Part shown: piece after piece, positions 58,079-64,000 of the stretch
How the letters are laid out: the number at the start of each line of letters is the position of its first letter
Position numbering within the stretch: the first letter of the stretch is position 1
From: an uncultured Dermabacteraceae bacterium
Lineage (GTDB): Bacteria; Actinomycetota; Actinomycetes; Actinomycetales; Dermabacteraceae
Direction of reading: 5' to 3'
Assembly (NCBI GenBank): GCA_946223075.1
Contig: CAMILZ010000007.1
Span: forward strand, 1-64,000
DNA length: 64,000 bases
The notes under the pieces: generated by a model
What the model saw: the letters and a program-made list of their open reading frames with translations, nothing else
Database searches by the model: none
Told to the model about the DNA's origin: nothing
Translations under genes and position numbers: made by a program

Positions 58079-60055
58079 CTAACTTTCGCGGCCTTCACCC
58101 GGGTCGAGAAAGTCCTCGACCGAGAGGTCCCGCCGCATGAGATTCGTGGAGAGCGCGAGCATGTCCGAGAGCGACTCGTTGAGGATCGCGCGATCCGCGG
58201 GCCGAAGCGGATTGTGCCCCGCGAGCATCGCCTGAACGTACACGAGCCTCACGGTTCGCGAGGCGACAACCTGATCATCCGCGTCAATCCCCGCGAGCAT
58301 CTTCACGAGGGGGCTGTTCCAGTTGAGCACGAGCGTCGCGAGAGTGGGCAGGCCTATCTCGAGGTTTTCCGACGCCTGCTCGAGCCCCGGCGCGGCAGTG
58401 ACCTCACGCATGAGCTCACCCCAAAATCCGCTCGTGGATTCCTCGAGGCGCCTCAGCTCCATTCCCCGCAGTACATCGGGGTCGACGACGTAGAGGGCAG
58501 GAACATCCTTAGGGGTAAAAGCACGCACCTGGACGTCGCAATCGAGCCCGAAAAGCGCGGTTTCCGCGAGGGCGCGCACGCGCTCCGCGCCCTCGGCACT
58601 GGAGCCGAGCACGGCGCCGAATTGCGCGATCACATCGCCGAGGGTGATGGGGGTGGCGCTTGCGGACGGGAGGGCCTCCCCGAGCATCCGCATGAGGTCC
58701 TTTTCGTACACGTAGCCCGCGTTGACGACCACCTGGTCGCTCGGGATCACGCCCGCGAGCTGGCGAAACTCCTCGGTCGTTTCGGCGTAGCGCACGCGCG
58801 GATTCGCCTCGACGATCTCGCTTACAAGCATGCGGCCCTGGTTCGTTTCGAACGTGAAGTGCGGTAGAACGATGCGCGCGAGCTCCGCATCGTGAATTGC
58901 GAGGGAGCGAAGAGCGAGGTCGTGAATGGCGAGGAAGCGCTGGAGCCCTCGAGGATCGCTTTCGGCGAGCGAGAGGATCCATGTGCGCAGGCTCGAGGCG
59001 ATCGCCCGCTTCGTGACCGCGAGCGCCTCGTCGTTGACGAAGTTCTCGCGCGAGGCCGTGGGCGTGAGGCCCGTGGAGTCGAGAACGACCCGCACGAAGA
59101 ACGCCCACTCGGGCAGGAGGTCCGGTAGGGACTCGGAAACGAGGAGGCCGCCCATGTAGGCGCGTGAGGTTTGCTTCGCACCGGGGGAGGGCGAAGCGGG
59201 CAGCACGAAGGCGGTTCCGCTCGTGCCCGTTTCGGGAACGGAAATGTCAATGATGTCGAGGGGCTCTGCTCCGAGGAGTTCCGTGCCGTATTCGGCGAGG
59301 TGTTCAAGATCCCGTTCGAGGGCCCACGCGTGGAGGTCGTCGAGGCTGCCTTCCTCGGGTGCGTGTGGTTCCGAGGGGAGGACGGAAGGCGAGAGGTGGC
59401 GCGTGAAAAAGGGGGTGCGATTCACGAAGCGTTCCGTCCCTCGTGGCCCGCACACCTCGACGGTGACGGGAAGGAATTCCGCGTACGAGGTTGCGAGTTC
59501 CCACACGCGCGCATACGTCGTGAGGTCGCGCGACTCCGGGCGGGGCGTGAAGCGCACGCGGGTGCCGACCTTCACTTCCGCACCCGCGGTGCCCTCGAGT
59601 GGTGCAAGCGTGAACGTGCCATCGCTGCGGCCCACCCAGCGACTCGCCTCGCCACCCGCCGCTGGCCTCGTTTCCACGACGATCTCGTCGCTCACCATGA
59701 AGCAACTCAATAGCCCAATGCCGAACTGGCCCAGGCGGTCGGTGCGTGGCAAATCGAAAATGTCGCGTTTGCTCGACTGGCCGACGGTCGAGAGGAGCTC
59801 CGCCATGTCCGCGCGGTGCATGCCCGCGCCGTTATCGGTGACGACGAGCTCACTCGATTCTGGGCCGACCGGCGTGATCTGAATGAGGGCATCGTCAAGC
59901 GTGAGCGTGCCCGCTTCGATGCGAGTCATGACCGCATCGCGCGCGTTTTGAATGAGCTCGCGAAGGAACACGCTCGGGCGCGAGTAGATATGCGTGCTCA
60001 GAAGCTCGACGACCGCGTGAAGGTTGACCTGAAACGGTTGGGAAGGAAGCGTCAT
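58079..60055 (-). CDS. Hsp90-like ATPase (HtpG family, divergent)
   Basis: 658 residues. N-terminal Bergerat ATPase: LRELIQNARDAVMTRIEAG, VVTDNGAGMHRADM and RLGQFGIGLLSCFMVSDEI. The middle and C-terminal regions diverge strongly from HtpG, and the last 100 residues are TPR-free and short. This is the actinobacterial Hsp90-like branch rather than classical htpG. A 12-bp word encodes EQASENL at 58368. Heads the group with nadE and the TPR-like gene. Confidence 0.85.
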   Translation of the reverse strand: MTLPSQPFQVNLHAVVELLSTHIYSRPSVFLRELIQNARDAVMTRIEAGTLTLDDALIQITPVGPESSELVVTDNGAGMHRADMAELLSTVGQSSKRDIFDLPRTDRLGQFGIGLLSCFMVSDEIVVETRPAAGGEASRWVGRSDGTFTLAPLEGTAGAEVKVGTRVRFTPRPESRDLTTYARVWELATSYAEFLPVTVEVCGPRGTERFVNRTPFFTRHLSPSVLPSEPHAPEEGSLDDLHAWALERDLEHLAEYGTELLGAEPLDIIDISVPETGTSGTAFVLPASPSPGAKQTSRAYMGGLLVSESLPDLLPEWAFFVRVVLDSTGLTPTASRENFVNDEALAVTKRAIASSLRTWILSLAESDPRGLQRFLAIHDLALRSLAIHDAELARIVLPHFTFETNQGRMLVSEIVEANPRVRYAETTEEFRQLAGVIPSDQVVVNAGYVYEKDLMRMLGEALPSASATPITLGDVIAQFGAVLGSSAEGAERVRALAETALFGLDCDVQVRAFTPKDVPALYVVDPDVLRGMELRRLEESTSGFWGELMREVTAAPGLEQASENLEIGLPTLATLVLNWNSPLVKMLAGIDADDQVVASRTVRLVYVQAMLAGHNPLRPADRAILNESLSDMLALSTNLMRRDLSVEDFLDPGEGRES

Positions 60056-60106
60056 GCCTCGATCCTACGGAACCAGGTGAGCCTTGGCAGGCGTCGGACC
60101 TCCGAT

Positions 60107-60115
60107 TGTGGATAA
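60107..60115. promoter_or_regulatory. Isolated perfect DnaA box
   Basis: TGTGGATAA in the 110-bp spacer upstream of the Hsp90-like gene and downstream of the YhgE gene. A 12-bp word lies 9 bp away at 60087-60098. DnaA-dependent control of the downstream gene is possible. Confidence 0.45.
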
Positions 60116-60135
60116 CTCGCGTCCGGTGCTGCCCA

Positions 60136-60154
60136 GGCACCCATCTCGGGTGCC
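60136..60154 (-). terminator. Terminator of the YhgE/Pip gene
   Basis: GGCACCC pairs with GGGTGCC around ATCTC; lies 14 bp past the YhgE stop on the minus strand. Weak T run. Confidence 0.6.
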
Positions 60155-60168
60155 CGAGCCCCGGTGTC

Positions 60169-63009
60169 CTACGCCGCTTCCGTCGCCGGCGAACCCGCGT
60201 CCATGGTGCTCTCGGCGCGGTCCTCCAACTTCTTCTTGAGAATCTCCACCCGGCGCTTCGCGCGGACACCCAGCACGAGCATCACGGCCGCAACCGCCGT
60301 GTACGCGACCATGACCCAGATGACGTGCGCGAAGTTGATGTCACCGCCCGCAATCGCCACCCTGAGTGCGTTCACGACCGACGTGAACGGAAGGTACGGG
60401 CTGATGATCTGGAAGAACTTCGGTGTCGTCTCAATCGGGTAGGTCGCACCCGCCGAGGCGAGCTGGAGCACCGTGAAGATGAGCGACATGAAGCGCCCCA
60501 CGGGGCCGAAGCACGCGACAAGCGCCTGGTTGAGCGCCATGAACGTGAGCGAGGCGATGAACGAAATGAGGAATGCCTGGCCGAGGCGCGTCATGTCGAT
60601 GCCCACGAGGAAGTGCACGGTCGAGACCATGAGCACCGACTGGAGTACGCTCACGAGCGCGCTTGGCAGGTAACTCGCGAGGGCGACCATCGCCGCGGGC
60701 ATATTGCTGCCCACGCGTCGGCCGCTCAGGGCCGGGAACACGAGGAAGAACGCGAGCGCGCCGATCCACAGCGAGAGCGTCATGAAGTACGGGCCGAGGC
60801 CGTAGCCGTAGCTCTTCACCTCGTGCAAGCGGTGCTTCGAAAGGTCCACTTGCTGCGAGGCCACGCTCGCGAGGTGGTCCTCTTCAGACGTGTTGTAGGT
60901 CGGGACTTCTTCAACGCCGGCGGAAAGGCCGTCGTGAAGCTCATTCGCGCCGTCCTTGAGGTCGCCGAGGCCACCGCCGAGTTCGTGCGCGCCGTCGTTG
61001 AGGTCGCCGAGGCCACCGTTGAGCTTGACCGCACCGTCGTTGAGCTTGGTGGCGCCATTCTGGAGCTTCACGGCACCGTCGTTGAGCTTGCCGATACCGC
61101 CGTCGAGCTTCACGGCACCGTCCTGGAGTTTGCCCGCACCGCTCGTGAGGTCACTCGAGCCGGTTGCGAGACGCTGCGCACCGTCATTGAGCTTTCCGCT
61201 TGCGGCATCGAGCTGCGATGCGCCATCCGCGAGGGTGGAGGCGCCGGCGAGTGCGGTGCCCGTGCCGTCCTTGAGCTGGCTCGTGCCACTCGCCAAACGC
61301 CCCGTGCCGTTCGTGAGGTCGCCGGCACCATTCGAAAGCTTCCCGAGGCCGTCATCAAGCGTGTTTGCGCCGGTCGCGAGCTGGTTGATGCCATCCACGA
61401 GCTCGGTCGATTTCGCGTCGAGCTCGCCTACTCCGTCGTCGAGTCTCTTGAACTTGTCGGCGACTTCTCGGGACTTCTCAGCCGCGTGGTCGAAGAGTGC
61501 GGGAAGTTCGTTGACCTTGTTATCGAGCGCGTGCGCGGCAACGTCGAGGGGAACGATGATCTTGAGGTCGAGGTCGCTCACGCCGGCGTTGATCTTTCGG
61601 GAGCGCTCCGCTATCTGATCGGCGCCGTCCTTGAGACCGTCGATCATGAGCTTTTGCTGCTCGGGATCCATCTCGTCCCAGTGCTCTTGAATGTCCGCGA
61701 GCGATTCCGCGTAGTCTTCGGTGCCCTCCACGTCTTCGACCGTGAGCTTCTTGAGCTCGACGGCTTCATCGTGCGCGTCGCGAGTCTTGTCCTTGACCGT
61801 GTGCAGGTCGTCGACGATCTCGGGTCCGCGATCGCTCAGGTCCTCCATGCGTTCGGCGATGAGCTCGGAGCCGTCGGCGAGGGCCGCCGAGCCCTTCTTG
61901 AGCTCCGCGACCGCTCCCGGGAGGATCGAGGTTTTCGAGTTCAGTTCGTTGAGGCCCTCGGCAAGTTTCGCGGAGCCACCCTGCGCGTCCGTGAGCCCGT
62001 CACGCAAGCGGATGGCGCCATCGTTGACCTGCGTGGCACCGTCGGAAAGCTGCCCCGCGGCCGAATCCAGCCGGCCCACGCCGTCCGCGAGATCACCCGC
62101 GCCGACCGCGGCGCGTCCGGTCGCGTCCTTGAGCTGCGTGGTGCCGTTCGCGAGGGTGCTCGCGCCATTCGCGAGCGTGACGGTGCCGTCCTTGAGGTCA
62201 CCGAGGCCTACGACGAGCTTGCCGGAGCCGTCCTTTGCGGTTGCGGTGCCGTCGGCCAGCTGGGCCGTGCCATCCTTCGCGGCGGCCGTGCCGTCCACGA
62301 GCTGGCCCGAGCCGTCCTTCGCGGTCGCGGTGCCGTCGGCGAGCTTGTCGGCGCCGTCCTTCGCATCGGAAGAGCCGTCGGCGAGCTGGCCCGCGCCGTC
62401 TTCGGCATCCGAGAGCGAGTCGTGCATGTCGTTGAAGCCCGCATAGATGTTGTGCAGGTATTCGTCGCTCACTTTCTCGTTGAGCGAGTCGGTGACCTTC
62501 GTGAGGATGCTCTGGGCGAGGTTGCCCGAAATCATGTTCTTCGCGTCGTTGGTCGTGATCGAGAGTTCGGCCTTGGCGGCCGTTGCGGGATCGTCGTTAC
62601 CAACGGAGGCGACGTTCGTGCTGAAGTTTTCGGGGATCCGCAAAATCGCGTAGATCTCGCCGTCTTCGAGCGCCTTTTGGGCCTCATCCTCCGACATCTC
62701 GGTCCAGTCGAGGTTGTTGTTCGAGGTCGAGTCGAGAAGCTCGTCGGTCAGCTCGTCTCCGACCTCGAGGTCGGGGTCAGTGTGACCCTTATCGAGGTTG
62801 ACGACGGCCGCGGGCACCTGGTGGAGCCGGTTGATCGGGTCGACGTTCGACCACGTGAGCAGTGCCGCGTACACGAGCGGGACGAGCGAAACGCCGATCA
62901 CGAGGATCATGACGCGAATGATGGAGAGGCTGTTGCCCGAGTTGCGAAGGCGGCGCGCGAGGGAGTTGGCCTTAGCCTTGCGCGAGGCTTCCCTGGTGGC
63001 TTGTGACAT
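60169..63009 (-). CDS. YhgE/Pip family membrane protein
   Basis: 946 residues. One transmembrane helix near 35-55, a long extracytoplasmic region (60-720) and five to six C-terminal helices (730-930) of ABC-2 permease type. The extracytoplasmic part contains about 25 repeats of the pattern L-x-DG-(T/A)-x-x-L-x-x-G (for example KDGSGQLVDGTAAAKDGTAQ), a regular coiled or beta-helical structure encoded by tandem 33-nt units. Relatives include the phage infection protein Pip and type VII secretion-linked EsaA. Transport or secretion role is inferred. Starts 12 bp after the TetR gene, so the two form an operon and TetR probably controls it. Confidence 0.88.
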   Translation of the reverse strand: MSQATREASRKAKANSLARRLRNSGNSLSIIRVMILVIGVSLVPLVYAALLTWSNVDPINRLHQVPAAVVNLDKGHTDPDLEVGDELTDELLDSTSNNNLDWTEMSEDEAQKALEDGEIYAILRIPENFSTNVASVGNDDPATAAKAELSITTNDAKNMISGNLAQSILTKVTDSLNEKVSDEYLHNIYAGFNDMHDSLSDAEDGAGQLADGSSDAKDGADKLADGTATAKDGSGQLVDGTAAAKDGTAQLADGTATAKDGSGKLVVGLGDLKDGTVTLANGASTLANGTTQLKDATGRAAVGAGDLADGVGRLDSAAGQLSDGATQVNDGAIRLRDGLTDAQGGSAKLAEGLNELNSKTSILPGAVAELKKGSAALADGSELIAERMEDLSDRGPEIVDDLHTVKDKTRDAHDEAVELKKLTVEDVEGTEDYAESLADIQEHWDEMDPEQQKLMIDGLKDGADQIAERSRKINAGVSDLDLKIIVPLDVAAHALDNKVNELPALFDHAAEKSREVADKFKRLDDGVGELDAKSTELVDGINQLATGANTLDDGLGKLSNGAGDLTNGTGRLASGTSQLKDGTGTALAGASTLADGASQLDAASGKLNDGAQRLATGSSDLTSGAGKLQDGAVKLDGGIGKLNDGAVKLQNGATKLNDGAVKLNGGLGDLNDGAHELGGGLGDLKDGANELHDGLSAGVEEVPTYNTSEEDHLASVASQQVDLSKHRLHEVKSYGYGLGPYFMTLSLWIGALAFFLVFPALSGRRVGSNMPAAMVALASYLPSALVSVLQSVLMVSTVHFLVGIDMTRLGQAFLISFIASLTFMALNQALVACFGPVGRFMSLIFTVLQLASAGATYPIETTPKFFQIISPYLPFTSVVNALRVAIAGGDINFAHVIWVMVAYTAVAAVMLVLGVRAKRRVEILKKKLEDRAESTMDAGSPATEAA

Positions 63010-63021
63010 GAAACGTTCTCC

Positions 63022-63666
63022 TTAGGCGGCCTTGAGGCCGGTCGCGGCCGCGAGGAAGGTGGTAGTCGTTTCGACCATCGCGGTGACCGGGAGGTCGTCG
63101 CGGAGGTCCTTGGTTGCTTGCGAGAGGAGGCCCGCCGAGAGGAATTCGGCGTAGCGTGCGGCGCGCGGGCCCGTGAGGTGGGTGAGCGCGTCGCGGAGCG
63201 TGGCGAAGCCGAGCATGCGCCCCGCGAGGAATCGCGTGAGTTCGCTTTCGGCGGCACGCCCGCTTGGGCCATCAAGAACCGCGAGGTAGAACGCGCGGTT
63301 TTCACTCAGGTGCGTGAAGAGCGCCGTGACGTTCTCGGCGGCAAAGTGGGCCCAGTTATCGGGGTGGCCGGTGGGATCGGTGGGGTCCGACGCCTGCTGG
63401 GGCAGCATCGCGAAGACCTCTTCGAGGCGTTCCATGGCCGCCGCATGCATGAGCGTGGGGATGTCTCCGAAGTGCTGGTAGAACGTGGGGCGGCTCGCGC
63501 CGGCGCGTCGTACGAGTTCGGAGACGCTCGGGGGTTGCGGGTTCTCGTCGAGGGCATCGATCATGACGCGGATGAGCGATTCGCGTGATTTTTGGGCACG
63601 CGGATCGATCGGGGAGTCCTCGTCGTGGTGGGCGAGGGCGCGCCGTGCGGCGTACAGGACAGACAT
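63022..63666 (-). CDS. TetR family transcriptional regulator
   Basis: 214 residues. N-terminal helix-turn-helix with SELVRRAGASRPTFYQHFGD (about 48-67), a TetR signature, and a helical ligand-binding C-terminus. Adjacent to the YhgE/Pip gene in the same operon. Three palindromes in the region upstream are likely operators. One 12-bp word encodes QQASDPTD at 63386. Confidence 0.9.
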   Translation of the reverse strand: MSVLYAARRALAHHDEDSPIDPRAQKSRESLIRVMIDALDENPQPPSVSELVRRAGASRPTFYQHFGDIPTLMHAAAMERLEEVFAMLPQQASDPTDPTGHPDNWAHFAAENVTALFTHLSENRAFYLAVLDGPSGRAAESELTRFLAGRMLGFATLRDALTHLTGPRAARYAEFLSAGLLSQATKDLRDDLPVTAMVETTTTFLAAATGLKAA

Positions 63667-63687
63667 GGTGCCTCGACTCTGCTCTTT

Positions 63688-63770
63688 CTTACAGGTGTCA
63701 GTGATTCCGACCGGGTCAAAATTAGATCAGTGATTTACAGATGTAAAGAGGTGTCGCTTACGTCTGTAAG
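63688..63770. promoter_or_regulatory. Three TetR-type operators
   Basis: TTTACAGATGTAAA (63734-63747) is a perfect palindrome with two central bases. CTTACGTCTGTAAG (63757-63770) and CTTACAGGTGTCAG (63688-63701) each have one arm mismatch. Centres are 46 and 23 bp apart. Located between the TetR-YhgE operon and a divergent second TetR gene. Confidence 0.75.
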
Positions 63771-63876
63771 AAATGTGGCGTACCTCGCGTTCGGGAAACA
63801 TTGAGGGCAAACGGTAGTCAACGCTGTTATTTTGAGAAATAAATCCCCTCACCGCTGACCCCGCCCTAGGATCCCC

Positions 63877-64000
63877 ATGCCCAGAACGAGCAAGAAAGAG
63901 TTTGCCCTCAAAGTTGCCTACCACCTCGTCACCGAATGCGGCGGCGTGGAGGGGCTCACGTTCGACTCGCTCGCGGAAGCCACCGAGATGTCGAAGTCGG
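63877..64000 (+). CDS. TetR-like regulator, 5' part only
   Basis: First 41 codons, cut by the window end. Preceded by AGGATCCCC. Contains EFALKVAYHLVTECGGVEGL and TFDSLAEATEMSKS, the start of a TetR helix-turn-helix. Divergent from the first TetR gene and likely under the same operators. Confidence 0.75.
   Translation, partial: MPRTSKKEFALKVAYHLVTECGGVEGLTFDSLAEATEMSKS

Larger units (their letters stand above)
1581..63397. repeat. Dispersed 12-bp word TCCGACGSTTGC
   Basis: Not a continuous element; the coordinates bracket its first and last copy. Exact copies (either strand, S = G or C) begin at 1581, 7174, 12726, 21526, 24617, 25792, 27111, 31248, 37806, 54398 and 54580. Copies with one change begin at 58368, 60087 and 63386 (CTGC ending), 41992 (GCTAGCGTCGGA), 43547 (TCCGACGGTAGC) and 55277 (TCCGACGCTTCC). 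Details are given in the findings. Confidence 0.8.

Noticed and set aside
60106..63006. 966-codon plus-strand frame opposite the YhgE gene
   Set aside because: Shadow created by the repeat structure of the real gene.
1581..63397. Strict leading-strand bias of the 12-bp word
   Set aside because: All four copies left of oriC are on the leading strand, but right of oriC copies occur about equally on both strands, so the bias follows gene direction rather than replication here.

Overview
The window is a high-GC actinobacterial chromosome segment built around the replication origin. The conserved core (gyrA, gyrB, dciA, recF, dnaN, oriC, dnaA, rpmH, rnpA, yidD, yidC, khpB, rsmG, parA, parB) together with DUF3566, a DLW-39 micro-protein, sortase-type LPXTG proteins and a MurJ fused to a pseudokinase domain points to Actinomycetota, probably Micrococcales (Dermabacteraceae-like). 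The genus cannot be fixed from the sequence alone.

Layout. 1-6.6 kb: accessory zone made of a VapBC-like toxin-antitoxin pair, IS-end-like repeats, a conserved tRNA-Ala / DLW-39 / tRNA-Ile cluster, then an island that separates tRNA-Ile from the gyrA-DUF3566 end of the gyrase operon. The island carries an MmeI-type (type IIL) restriction-modification enzyme, an HNH-like protein, small membrane or unknown ORFs, an hsdM fragment and a decayed gene. 6.6-12.3 kb: DUF3566, gyrA, gyrB (minus strand). 12.7-20.6 kb: two divergently transcribed cell-wall-anchored enzymes, a giant subtilisin-like protease and a 5'-nucleotidase, sitting between gyrB and dciA. 20.9-26.2 kb: dciA, recF, dnaN, oriC, dnaA. 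26.5-32.2 kb (plus strand): rpmH-rnpA-yidD-yidC-khpB-rsmG-parA-parB. 32.2-34.7 kb: a gene-free centromere-like region with 15 parS-like palindromes, a 22-bp tandem repeat and a DnaA-box-like iteron triplet. 35.2-43.7 kb (minus strand): thioredoxin-like protein, trxB, a membrane-anchored protein, the MurJ fusion, DUF6049. 43.8-49.7 kb (plus strand): CCA-adding enzyme, class A PBP, then rpsF-ssb-rpsR-rplI behind a probable S6:S18 leader. 49.8-64 kb: amino-acid permease, lipoprotein, tRNA-Leu, DUF1992, DJ-1/PfpI protein, GH25 lysozyme, SelO, TPR-like protein, nadE, an Hsp90-like ATPase, YhgE/Pip membrane protein and two TetR regulators around a triple operator.

The genes cover origin firing (DnaA, DnaN, DciA, gyrase), origin segregation (ParAB and the parS field), membrane insertion (YidC/YidD), cell-wall assembly (MurJ fusion, PBP1, DUF6049 context), redox and NAD metabolism, and surface proteolysis and nucleotide scavenging.

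The most unusual signals are a dispersed 12-bp word (TCCGACGSTTGC) that recurs far more often than chance, usually along the coding strand in linker regions and also in intergenic sites, and the dense parS field with adjoining tandem repeats and DnaA-box iterons.
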